From Niallia taxi (lineage in GTDB: Bacteria > Bacillota > Bacilli > Bacillales > Cytobacillaceae): 64,000 bases of DNA. Made by a program: the position numbers and the translations under genes. The notes beneath the pieces were generated by a model, which ran no database searches, had not been told where the DNA came from, and saw only the letters and a list, made by a program, of their open reading frames with translations. Position 1 is the first letter of the stretch; each line of letters starts with the position of its first letter. Of the stretch, positions 17,219 through 24,901 are shown one piece after another. The DNA is taken from positions 62,001-126,000 of the forward strand of contig NZ_RZTZ01000001.1 in the NCBI RefSeq assembly GCF_004005475.1, in the 5' to 3' direction.

Positions 17219-17303
17219 TGGTGCGGGTGAAGGGAGTCGAACCCCCACGCCTTGCGGCGCTAGATCCTAAGTCTAGTGCGTCTGCCAATTCCGCCACACC
17301 CGC
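17219..17303 (-). tRNA. tRNA-Leu (TAG)
   Basis: An 85-base gene with a long variable arm. Acceptor GCGGGTG/CACCCGC, anticodon loop CTTAGGA giving TAG, and an encoded CCA. Confidence 0.97.
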
Positions 17304-17318
17304 AAATTAATTTATCAA

Positions 17319-17394
<76 letters not shown>

Positions 17395-17399
17395 ATATA

Positions 17400-17475
17400 T
17401 GGTGGAGGATGACGGGATCGAACCGCCGACCCTCTGCTTGTAAGGCAGATGCTCTCCCAGCTGAGCTAATCCTCC
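17400..17475 (-). tRNA. tRNA-Val (TAC)
   Basis: Acceptor GGAGGAT/ATCCTCC, anticodon loop CTTACAA giving TAC, and an encoded CCA. Confidence 0.97.
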
Positions 17476-17481
17476 GAATAT

Positions 17482-17556
17482 TGGTGACCCATACGGGATT
17501 CGAACCCGTGTTACCGCCGTGAAAGGGCGGTGTCTTAACCGCTTGACCAATGGGCC
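17482..17556 (-). tRNA. tRNA-Glu (TTC)
   Basis: First gene of the operon. Acceptor GGCCCAT/ATGGGTC, anticodon loop CTTTCAC giving TTC, and an encoded CCA. Confidence 0.97.
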
Positions 17557-17619
17557 ATATTTTCATTTTATATTGCTGATTCATCGTTTATTTCGTTTGT
17601 TGTATCAGCGACAAGGATT

Positions 17620-17648
17620 ATTATATAAAGTAATAAACAAATCGTCAA
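17620..17648 (-). promoter_or_regulatory. Sigma-A promoter of the tRNA operon
   Basis: TTGACG (17643-17648) and a perfect TATAAT (17620-17625) on the minus strand, separated by exactly 17 bases. It lies about 60 bases upstream of tRNA-Glu. Confidence 0.9.
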
Positions 17649-17726
17649 TACGTTTTTTAATATTTTTTTATTTTTTTTGAGTTTATTCTTATAAATGCTG
17701 TTTACACTTAATAATTATAATAAAAA

Positions 17727-17758
17727 AAGGAGTTGAACTCTAAGGTTTCACTCCTTCC
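17727..17758 (-). terminator. Terminator of the DUF3231 gene
   Basis: GAAGGAGT pairs with ACTCC(TT) on the minus strand and is followed by TTTTTTT, just after the stop codon. Confidence 0.75.
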
Positions 17759-17766
17759 ATTCTATC

Positions 17767-18294
17767 TTATTGTTTGTAAAAAGGTGGAACACGCAGCCAT
17801 TCATGCTCATCCAAGTATTGTTTAACCGTCATACCTGCAATCGTCTTTTTCATAATAAATTTTGAAAACAATAAACCGACATCTGCCCGAATCGATTCCG
17901 TTAGCCCCCTTACTCCATAATTAACACCTGCAGCTAAGTTATAGGAAAGCAGATTAGCCATTTCTTCATCATTCAGCTTAGCACCAGCTGGAATATCTTG
18001 AAAATCTCCAAGTGGTTTTTGTGGGGTATTCGGTGGTAGTGGAACTCCTTCCTTCTTCAAAAACTCTTGCAGCTCATCCCGCATTGGAATATGTATTGTG
18101 TCTGTTATATCCTTTATCATAGACTTCAATTTCGGGTCTTGCGCTAAATTATAGGATATTTCTTCATTACGAAGTGTCGTTTCTGTAGCTAACAAGTAAA
18201 ACCACAAATTAGTGACCTCCATAACGTTTAAAGGCTTTTTTTCTCCATCCAAAAATGGCGCAAACGCATCATGCATGACATTCATCAGTTTCAT
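17767..18294 (-). CDS. DUF3231 family protein
   Basis: A 175-residue, mostly helical protein of the DUF3231 family, common in spore-forming Bacillaceae and of ferritin-like or four-helix character. Typical landmarks are LNVMEVTNLWFYLLATE, the IPMRDELQEFLKKEGVPLPP region and DVGLLFSKFIMKK. The function is not established; family members include proteins found in spores (inference from general knowledge). AAGGTGGGATTTTTAT stands before ATG 18294. It follows the GMC oxidoreductase pair on its left side in the same direction but after transcription from the right, so it is a separate unit with its own terminator. Confidence 0.8.
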   Translation of the reverse strand: MKLMNVMHDAFAPFLDGEKKPLNVMEVTNLWFYLLATETTLRNEEISYNLAQDPKLKSMIKDITDTIHIPMRDELQEFLKKEGVPLPPNTPQKPLGDFQDIPAGAKLNDEEMANLLSYNLAAGVNYGVRGLTESIRADVGLLFSKFIMKKTIAGMTVKQYLDEHEWLRVPPFYKQ

Positions 18295-18357
18295 ATAAAA
18301 ATCCCACCTTTCTTAAGATGTTTTTCTTAATTTTTTCCGAAATGGCCGAAAAACATG

Positions 18358-20055
18358 CTAAGAAAAGTAAGTTTCTATTATTTTTTCTGCTGTCCGCACA
18401 GCCAGCGCCTGTGTTGTAAGGGTTGGATTGACTCCGCCTAGTCCATTTACATGCACACTGTTGTCTGCGATATAAAGCCGTTTTACTTGATAAGCTTCAC
18501 AATTGCTATCGACTACTCGACCAATTCTCATCGTGCTCTCCATATGAATCATAATACCTGACGGCCAATTAGAGCGATGAACTTTCTTTGCTCCTGCTTT
18601 TTTGAGGATGTCAGCAGCAAGACCTGCCAACTTTACTTGCTTCCTCTCCGATTTTTTTGTTGCTTTATAACGGATGACTGGAACAAAACCATTTTCGTCA
18701 GACAGAAGTGGATCAAGTGTCACACCATTTTGCTCATCGACTTCATCATCTGTTGTCACTAATATACTTAATGACCGAGGGTATTCATCCATCCATTTCC
18801 TTAGGAATGGTCCTGCGAGGCCTCCCTCTATATCCCATGAATTTTTTGATGGTCCATTCTGATTAAAGTAATAACTAGATTCACTTAAACCGTAAAAGGA
18901 AGCAGTTAAACCCGGACTTAATCCAGTTGTCTGCAACGCTCCAAGTCCAGGATAGTCAAGCCTTGCTCCACATGTATTCCCAACAAAAGGTCTTATTTCC
19001 CTGCTCCCTAAAATAGAAATCAAGTCCTTTTCATCAAAAATTCCGGTTATCCAATCCATATAATGTGTTACTAAGCCTTTTCCTACGAACTGGTTTTTTG
19101 GCAAGTTCGAATTCAACCACAGTCTTGGTGATTCAATGCTTCCACATGCCAACACGACTGCTGCTGCCCTTAACTCCTCCTGCTCCCCTGTCCAAGTATT
19201 CCTTACTTCCACACCGATAGCACACAGCTCTGAATCAATTGTTTCTGTCAGAATCTTCACAGCAAATGTATTTGGCCATATACATACATTTCCAGTTTTT
19301 AAGGCAAGGGGAATATAGCTTACATTTGTTGAGCGCTTGGCAATTTTGTCGACAGACGGACCATGAGGGCACCCGTTAATACAGTGCCCAGAAAGTGTGC
19401 AGCCTTCCATCCACGAGAGCTGCTCATCTGTGACACCAGAAGAATTATGAATAGCCTTATTTGGGAGAAGAATAGCATTCGGCTGTGGACGGTATCCGGG
19501 CTTTTGTACATCTAATACTGGAGTGAAATCCATGCCAAGCCTGCTCGCACCATAATAAAATAATTCCTCCTTTGCAGTAGCAGCTGCAAAATGAACAGGC
19601 AGCTCTGCTTCCACCTTTTCATAATAAGGAACTAGCTCTTTGTAGGAAAATGGCCATTTACCGTCAATCGCATGCGGATATGCTCTGGGACAATTCGCCG
19701 TATAAACTTGGGTAGTGCCACCAACGCCTGCTGCTTGCCAAATCATTGCCTTTTGTTGAATGTTGCGAAACCATTGTGCCTTGCTTCGATCTGCAGGACC
19801 CCAACGAAACCTTCCAGTGACAAGATCGTTCATATTCATTTCTTCCTTATTCAATAGCTCCTTATATAGATGAATATTTAAATCAGTCAAAGCACTGCTG
19901 GATTTTCCGCCTGCATCCAGATTAGGTTTGGGCCATTTTTGATTTCCATACCAAGGACCTGCCTCCAGTACAAGCACCTTTAAGCCTTTTTCACCTAATT
20001 CCTTTGCAATAACAGCGCCTCCACCGCCAGATCCAATCACAATAACATCATGCAT
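18358..20055 (-). CDS. GMC family FAD-dependent oxidoreductase
   Basis: A 565-residue flavoprotein of the glucose-methanol-choline family, oxidising an alcohol or sugar. The FAD dinucleotide-binding loop GSGGGG is at residues 8-13, followed by the ribose-binding VLVLEAG. The active-site region contains GVGGTTQVYTANCPR. The C-terminal catalytic part has MRIGRVVDSN and DNSVHVNGLGGVNPTLTTQA, with the usual His-Asn pair. A cysteine-containing stretch CTLSGHCINGCPHG resembles the variant in the gluconate-dehydrogenase-type large subunits. It starts 6 bases after the small upstream gene, so the two products probably form one membrane- or cytoplasm-associated dehydrogenase. No signal peptide is seen. 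Confidence 0.88.
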   Translation of the reverse strand: MHDVIVIGSGGGGAVIAKELGEKGLKVLVLEAGPWYGNQKWPKPNLDAGGKSSSALTDLNIHLYKELLNKEEMNMNDLVTGRFRWGPADRSKAQWFRNIQQKAMIWQAAGVGGTTQVYTANCPRAYPHAIDGKWPFSYKELVPYYEKVEAELPVHFAAATAKEELFYYGASRLGMDFTPVLDVQKPGYRPQPNAILLPNKAIHNSSGVTDEQLSWMEGCTLSGHCINGCPHGPSVDKIAKRSTNVSYIPLALKTGNVCIWPNTFAVKILTETIDSELCAIGVEVRNTWTGEQEELRAAAVVLACGSIESPRLWLNSNLPKNQFVGKGLVTHYMDWITGIFDEKDLISILGSREIRPFVGNTCGARLDYPGLGALQTTGLSPGLTASFYGLSESSYYFNQNGPSKNSWDIEGGLAGPFLRKWMDEYPRSLSILVTTDDEVDEQNGVTLDPLLSDENGFVPVIRYKATKKSERKQVKLAGLAADILKKAGAKKVHRSNWPSGIMIHMESTMRIGRVVDSNCEAYQVKRLYIADNSVHVNGLGGVNPTLTTQALAVRTAEKIIETYFS

Positions 20056-20061
20056 TGCCCA

Positions 20062-20700
20062 TCACTTCTTCCCCTTTTTCGGCATGAATGCTTTAAAGCC
20101 TCGAAAATCTCGATATGCGTAGGAAGGGCCTGGATAATGTACCTGTTCCCATCCAACCGGAACGTATTCCAATCTTCTTTTCTCAGGAGGAAGTGTAGCA
20201 GAGCTTCCATAACCAGTCCATTCAGAGTAAAACCCAAATAATGTTAGTTGATTTAAAACATCCATCATATTCCTTATTAATCCGAGATTGTCTTTGTAAG
20301 GCAAACTTAAATGCTTTTTATTAATCTGAAGTCGATCTAATTTTGATATAGCCTTAAGCCTGTCTATTTGTGATAAATAAGTAAAAGGTCCGCCATAAGG
20401 AAAACCAGACACAGTTAAAAGTTTTACATTTTCACCCGACTGTATTAATGCAACAGCACCACTATCAAGTAATTGTGCTGTTGACTTAGCCATTGAAGCA
20501 ACATTCATTTGACTCTTTATCTTTTGCGAAATGGACTGATCCAGTATCGCCAATATATATTCGTAAACCCTTAGTTCTAATGCTCCTGGTTTTACTTTGA
20601 TTGATATATTTTGAAAATAATATGCTGGCGGAATAACTGCCTGTGCAAGTGATTGAAAGGTTGACGTTATGTAAAGGTCACTGCTTACATGCCTAGTCAT
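20062..20700 (-). CDS. Small subunit-like protein of the GMC oxidoreductase
   Basis: A 212-residue protein encoded directly before the GMC oxidoreductase, with 6 bases between them. The segment LAQAVIPPAYYFQN followed by a helical AYEYILAILDQ-like stretch resembles the gluconate 2-dehydrogenase subunit 3 family, which accompanies GMC large subunits. Unlike most members there is no Tat signal or membrane anchor at the N terminus, so the complex may be cytoplasmic. AAAGGGG precedes ATG 20700. The family match is tentative and the substrate unknown. Confidence 0.6.
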   Translation of the reverse strand: MTRHVSSDLYITSTFQSLAQAVIPPAYYFQNISIKVKPGALELRVYEYILAILDQSISQKIKSQMNVASMAKSTAQLLDSGAVALIQSGENVKLLTVSGFPYGGPFTYLSQIDRLKAISKLDRLQINKKHLSLPYKDNLGLIRNMMDVLNQLTLFGFYSEWTGYGSSATLPPEKRRLEYVPVGWEQVHYPGPSYAYRDFRGFKAFMPKKGKK

Positions 20701-20773
20701 GGCTAACCCCTTTAAGCTTTATTTACTCTGTTAATAGTATTCAAGGCTGATTGTGACTATGTCGGGTATTTGC

Positions 20774-20806
20774 ATAAAAAAAAGCATAAACAACATTGTG
20801 TTCATG
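20774..20806 (-). terminator. Terminator of the EamA transporter gene
   Basis: GCATGAACA pairs with TGTTTATGC (minus strand) and is followed by a run of eight T residues. Confidence 0.78.
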
Positions 20807-20863
20807 CACCCGATAATAATAGTTTTACGCTTAGTTTTTTTCAAGAGTGTATTTAATTGATAA

Positions 20864-21784
20864 TCATTTTACCATCCGGCTTTCTAATCGGCCCTTTTTC
20901 TTGAAGTTCAGTTTCGCTTCTGATACAACCAGCCCTGCTAATGTCAGGAGAATGCCCAATGCTGACAGCTTTGTTAGTTGTTCCTTTAATACAATCATGG
21001 ATGTTACAACGGTAATAACAGGTACCATATAAATATAAACGCTCGTTTTAATAGCGCCTAATTTACTGACAGCCATATTCCATGTTACAAAGCAAAGGGC
21101 AGATGCGCCTATGCCGAGAAACAGAAAATTAAATAAATTGACTGGACTTGTAAACCTGTTAAGTCCTAGCTTAAAGTCAGATAAAAACAGCGCTGGCAGC
21201 ATTAGGATAAGACCATAAAGAAAGACTTTTCTTGTTGTCTGAATGGTATGGTAGCCGTAGCTGGAGATTTTTTTCGTTAACACAGAATATGCAGCCCACA
21301 CAACTGTCGCAGCAATTGCCAAAATATCTCCAAGCGGGTTTATTTGGAAATTTGCTGTGCCATTGTAGCTGATCAAGAATATCCCCATCATCGCCATGGC
21401 AAAGCCGGCAAAGAAATTCCCCTTTAATGACTCATCCTTTAAAAACAACATGGTAAGCAGTGCTGTTGAAAATGGAACCATCCCGCTGATGACACCGACA
21501 TTGGAAGCCAAAGTCATCGTTAAGGCGATATTTTCGAGAAGATAATACAAGGTTACTCCACATAAACCAGCACATATAAACAGTAGTTCATGCTTTTTAT
21601 GCTGGAGTTTCATTCTGTACGGAAATATAATCAGCAATACGACAAACCCAAGTACAAAGCGAAAGAACAAAATCTCAATTGGTGTAAAATCAATCAGCAG
21701 CAGCTTTGTTGAAATAAACGTAGTTCCCCAAATTAAAATAGTCACAAGTGCTGCGATATGACCATTCGATGCAAAATTCCTCAT
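20864..21784 (-). CDS. EamA/DMT family transporter
   Basis: A 306-residue drug/metabolite transporter with ten membrane segments built from two EamA repeats. The first repeat is marked by LIWGTTFISTKLLL and the second by AATVVWAAYSVLTKKI. Such proteins usually export amino acids or other metabolites. It starts 26 bases after the AraC-type regulator gene in the same direction, so the regulator probably controls this transporter and perhaps itself. The C-terminal tail is basic, placing it in the cytoplasm. The cargo is unknown. Confidence 0.88.
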   Translation of the reverse strand: MRNFASNGHIAALVTILIWGTTFISTKLLLIDFTPIEILFFRFVLGFVVLLIIFPYRMKLQHKKHELLFICAGLCGVTLYYLLENIALTMTLASNVGVISGMVPFSTALLTMLFLKDESLKGNFFAGFAMAMMGIFLISYNGTANFQINPLGDILAIAATVVWAAYSVLTKKISSYGYHTIQTTRKVFLYGLILMLPALFLSDFKLGLNRFTSPVNLFNFLFLGIGASALCFVTWNMAVSKLGAIKTSVYIYMVPVITVVTSMIVLKEQLTKLSALGILLTLAGLVVSEAKLNFKKKGRLESRMVK

Positions 21785-21810
21785 TATAATGCCCTCTTAT
21801 TCTTTTATAT

Positions 21811-22638
21811 TCAAGCTTGCTTCTTTTCTCTATAAATGTCGCGATATTGGCCTGGTGTCAAACCGATAAATTCTATAAAAAAATTACTAAAATGACTTTG
21901 GTCGGCAAAGCCTATCTCCACTGAAACATCTAGCGGCTTCATGCCATACTCAAGCAGTTTTTTTGCTTGATTAATGCGGACTGTTTGCAGGTATCTATAG
22001 GGAGTTATTCCAAGCTTGCGGGTAAATGACCGTAAAAAGGTATATTTGTTCATACTACTTACACTTGCTAAGTCATCTAAAGTTAAATGGTTTTTATAGT
22101 TTTCTTCTATGTACCTGCAAACAGCATCAAGACGTTTATCTGCTGCACTCGTTTTTCTGTCTTCTGGAGCTGAACTCCATTCTTTTATTAAATATTCCAT
22201 CAAAAAATAAAAGCTTTCTTCCTTTTCAAGACCATTTTCATTTTTCATTATCATCTCATGTAACTCCTTTAATAACGATGCATAACTCGTTTTAACAAGT
22301 ACAGGTGAAGTGAAATACGGAAGATAAACCTTGCCCATCATTTCCTTGGCTACCTTAGCCATTATTTCTGGATTGATATTAAGACAGCGATAATCTAATG
22401 CATGATGGTCAACTTGTTCACATGCATGGTTATCAAGTGGATTGAAAATGACCATATCCCCTTTATTGATAAGAAATTCCTTATGCTTGCATGTCAGTTT
22501 TCTTTGTCCGTTCTCTATAAAACCTATTACATAATATTCATGAAAATGATTTGGGAATTTCTGCATGATTCCATTAAAGTGATATGCCTCAATCTGCAGC
22601 TTTTCATCATATATTACAGTCCTTTTCTCCCTGCTCAT
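21811..22638 (-). CDS. AraC family transcriptional regulator (cupin sensor)
   Basis: A 275-residue regulator. The N-terminal cupin-type sensor (FPNHFHEYYVIGFIENG, then INKGDMVIFNPLDNHAC) would bind a small ligand. The C-terminal 100 residues contain the two helix-turn-helix motifs of AraC proteins (LTLDDLASVSSMNKYTFLR and VSVEIGFADQSHFSNFF), ending GLTPGQYRD. ATG 22638 has GGAAAGGAGAAG in front; a longer frame to 22686 lacks one. It is cotranscribed with the EamA transporter, a pairing often seen for efflux control by AraC regulators. Confidence 0.88.
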   Translation of the reverse strand: MSREKRTVIYDEKLQIEAYHFNGIMQKFPNHFHEYYVIGFIENGQRKLTCKHKEFLINKGDMVIFNPLDNHACEQVDHHALDYRCLNINPEIMAKVAKEMMGKVYLPYFTSPVLVKTSYASLLKELHEMIMKNENGLEKEESFYFLMEYLIKEWSSAPEDRKTSAADKRLDAVCRYIEENYKNHLTLDDLASVSSMNKYTFLRSFTRKLGITPYRYLQTVRINQAKKLLEYGMKPLDVSVEIGFADQSHFSNFFIEFIGLTPGQYRDIYREKKQA

Positions 22639-22731
22639 TAGCACTTCTCCTTTCCATATATGCTTATCATAAAACAAGTGTAGCATAGTTGATTGCGGAC
22701 ACTCTTGTATGATATTGACAATTCACATAAA

Positions 22732-22764
22732 AAAAAGCCTTGCTGAGTAAAAAGCAAAGCGACA
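22732..22764 (-). terminator. Terminator of the P-loop kinase gene
   Basis: GCTTTGCT/AGCAAGGC stem followed by TTTTTTTT on the minus strand. Confidence 0.82.
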
Positions 22765-22778
22765 ACATTTATATCAGG

Positions 22779-23339
22779 TTAGAGCTGGAATTTTCCCTTG
22801 ATGATCGAAGCTACTTCAGCAGGACTTTTGCTTGTATTGTTAATCTTTAAATAATTTTCCATTTGCAGCTCCCCTTCATTCGAATTTAAACGATACTTCT
22901 CAAGGGAGCTTCTAAGCTCGGCTTCCGACCAGTCTACATTCCTTTTTGTCGGTTTATGCTCAAGCCTGTTCGGAGTTTTGTTTCTTAGCAGCCGCTCCTG
23001 TAGGTCTGCCTCCAATTCAACATAATAAACGGTGCCGCCTTGCTTTTTAAAGATATCACTGATTTTTTCAACATACTCCCAATCCTCTTGTAGGTTAAAT
23101 GCCCACACATAGGTGAAAATTAATCCGTGGAGATTACTCTTTGCGACTGATTCGAAAATTTCCTGCCGAAACAAATGGACAAGCCGGTTGCCTTCTGCCG
23201 TTCCATAGCTAAAAAAATGACTTACTAAATCAATCGACATATGATTATGAAAGAGCTTTAATTCTGTTAATGCTGCTAATTCCTGGCCAACAGTCATTTT
23301 ACCAACAGCCTGCGGACCGAATATTAAAACAAACTTCAT
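22779..23339 (-). CDS. P-loop nucleotide kinase-like protein (AAA/shikimate kinase-like)
   Basis: A 186-residue P-loop protein. The Walker A motif GPQAVGKMTV is at residues 8-17, and a lid-like segment with many basic residues (LQERLLRNKTPNRLEHKPTKRN) follows in the second half. This layout fits small-molecule or nucleoside kinases of the shikimate-kinase-like group. The FHNHMSIDLVSHFF stretch is typical of uncharacterised Bacillus members. ATG 23339 follows GGAAAGGAG; a frame extending to 23408 overlaps an upstream terminator and is not used. The substrate is unknown. Confidence 0.72.
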   Translation of the reverse strand: MKFVLIFGPQAVGKMTVGQELAALTELKLFHNHMSIDLVSHFFSYGTAEGNRLVHLFRQEIFESVAKSNLHGLIFTYVWAFNLQEDWEYVEKISDIFKKQGGTVYYVELEADLQERLLRNKTPNRLEHKPTKRNVDWSEAELRSSLEKYRLNSNEGELQMENYLKINNTSKSPAEVASIIKGKFQL

Positions 23340-23370
23340 TTGTTTCTCCTTTCCAGCTTCCCTTAATAAG

Positions 23371-23398
23371 AAAAATCCTCTACTACATGGTAGAGGAG
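23371..23398 (-). terminator. Terminator of the ABM protein gene
   Basis: CCTCTACC/GGTAGAGG-type stem (CCTCTAC with GTAGAGG) followed by ATTTTTC on the minus strand. Confidence 0.7.
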
Positions 23399-23478
23399 AA
23401 CATGGCACTCAACCAATCTATTTTTTTATACATTTCTTTAACTAAAAACCAAAGTACTTAACTTGGAAAAAGTGCATA

Positions 23479-23799
23479 TTAAACTGGCTGACCTGGAAGC
23501 CCCTTCCCCCACACCTGTTTAAATGTGCTGATCCTTTCCATACCAGTGATAAGCGGTTTTGCTTGCAGGATCAACGATTGAACTGCTTCAAGTGATAATG
23601 ACGCTTCATGAGCGTCTTTATCTGTCCATACTTCATAAACATAAACACTATCGAGCTCTGTGTCTGAAAGATTGATTGTATACAGCTCACAGCCTTCCAC
23701 AGCCTCCATGGAGGAAGCGGCTTCCATTAAAATCGCTGCAAGCATATCTCTATTCTCAGGTTTTGCTGTAAACTTACCGTACAATCCGAATTTATCCAT
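23479..23799 (-). CDS. Antibiotic biosynthesis monooxygenase (ABM) domain protein
   Basis: A 106-residue single-domain protein of the ABM (ferredoxin-like dimeric barrel) fold, as in YgiN-type quinol monooxygenases and heme-degrading proteins. It begins MDKFGLYGKFTAKPENRDML and continues with the usual GCELYTINLSD and VYVYEVWTDKDAHEAS strands. The heme-coordinating residues of IsdG are not evident, so a quinol or unknown substrate is more likely. The start is ATG 23799, with AAGGAAGAG upstream. It follows the GNAT gene by 40 bases, probably in one operon. Confidence 0.82.
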   Translation of the reverse strand: MDKFGLYGKFTAKPENRDMLAAILMEAASSMEAVEGCELYTINLSDTELDSVYVYEVWTDKDAHEASLSLEAVQSLILQAKPLITGMERISTFKQVWGKGLPGQPV

Positions 23800-23839
23800 G
23801 ATCTCTTCCTTCTTTCTCCCTAATTTAATTGAAATCTGA

Positions 23840-24286
23840 CTAATAGGACAAGCCGTCTTTCTCACGTCTTAATCGCTTCACAAGAATGTACTGACTGCTT
23901 TCCTTTATCGGATGCTCTTTTATAACACCTGCAATCTCATACCCATGCTTACGATAAAATTCGGGGGCTTGAAAACTAAAAGTATCAAGTTGAATATGGC
24001 TGCATTTGTATTCTAGCGCACACTCCTCGATTTTCTGCAAAAGGCCGCTCCCACACCCACACCCTCTGATTGTCTCATCAACCCATAATGATTCAATTTG
24101 CAGGTGATGCCAAAACATTACACCAGTAATCCCGCCTATAATTTGGTCGTTATCATCTCTAGCAGTAAAACAAATTTTGTTGACAGGATGCTTGATAGTG
24201 TCAGGCAATTTTGACAGATTATATTCAACCACTCTCTTCCGAAGAAAATCACTGTTTTCTGAATAATCCTCCCTGCAAATGTTCAT
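23840..24286 (-). CDS. GNAT family N-acetyltransferase
   Basis: A 148-residue GNAT enzyme. The acetyl-CoA loop is RGCGCGSGLLQKIEE, with a good Q/RxxGxG/A match (RGCGCG) preceded by LQIESLWVDET. The C-terminal FYRKHGYEIAGV is the beta-5/alpha-4 part. The two extra cysteines in the CoA loop are unusual. The substrate cannot be assigned. The ABM-domain gene follows closely in the same direction. Confidence 0.88.
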   Translation of the reverse strand: MNICREDYSENSDFLRKRVVEYNLSKLPDTIKHPVNKICFTARDDNDQIIGGITGVMFWHHLQIESLWVDETIRGCGCGSGLLQKIEECALEYKCSHIQLDTFSFQAPEFYRKHGYEIAGVIKEHPIKESSQYILVKRLRREKDGLSY

Positions 24287-24556
24287 TCTATTTTCCTCCC
24301 TTCAACGATTTGTATTTTACGAAAATTTTATAACTTTAGCTCTTTAACGCTTACCAATACCTTGATTTATGGAGCAGCTTCTTCGTTTATTCCTTATTAG
24401 TAGACAATACCCTCCTAATCTGCTTCATTAACCAGCTTTCAAGTTTTAAGTAAGGGTTTTCTATTTTTTAATACTTTCTTTCGTTTAATTTCACATGGAA
24501 TAATTCTCCACTTATTCCCTTTATCCCTTCTTATCTTTCATGCAAAATACAAAAAA

Positions 24557-24898
24557 ACAAGAGTGGGAACAAAAGTAACCTATCTGAAATAGTACTTAAT
24601 TTTAACTAGCTTTGAAGTACTGGAGCATAGAATTACATTTAGGTATGGCTTTAAATTTTAGTTTGTTTCATTATGATTATGCTAAATCCACCCGCTTTCC
24701 ATGGGGAGGAAGCCGAGCCTCCTCGTCTTCGCCTGCGGGGTCTCATTCTTTCCACTATTCCCCATAGTAGTCGTGTGGCCTCTGCTTCATTCCACTAAGT
24801 TTTTTAACATTTTAAAAAAAAACTAAAAAACCAACTATCAATTAAATAGTTGGTTTTGAATTAGGCTTAACTACTATTGTGCCAACCTCTTTTTCCGC
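24557..24898. repeat. Dispersed repeat element, diverged copy A
   Basis: The gene-free stretch 24287-24901 holds a roughly 340-base element. Its left end AAGAGTGGGAACAAAAG resembles AAGAGGCTGGGACAAAAC of the copy near 43.7 kb. Its right end, TATTGTGCCAACCTCTTTTTC, resembles TTTTGTCCCAGCCTCTTTTTT there. Inside are TTTAGTTTGTTTCATT and, at 24690-24800, a GC-rich core (CCGCTTTCC...GGGGAGGAAG...CCTCCTCGTC...CCTGCGGGGTCTC) that I recognise as a repeat common in Bacillaceae chromosomes. A hairpin lies near the right end. It separates the GNAT gene from the rhamnosidase gene. Confidence 0.7.
24825..24857 (-). terminator. Terminator of the rhamnosidase operon
   Basis: Stem AAAACCAACTAT/ATAGTTGGTTTT followed by a T run on the minus strand. 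It is also part of the repeat element at 24557-24898. Confidence 0.85.
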
Positions 24899-24901
24899 TT
24901 T

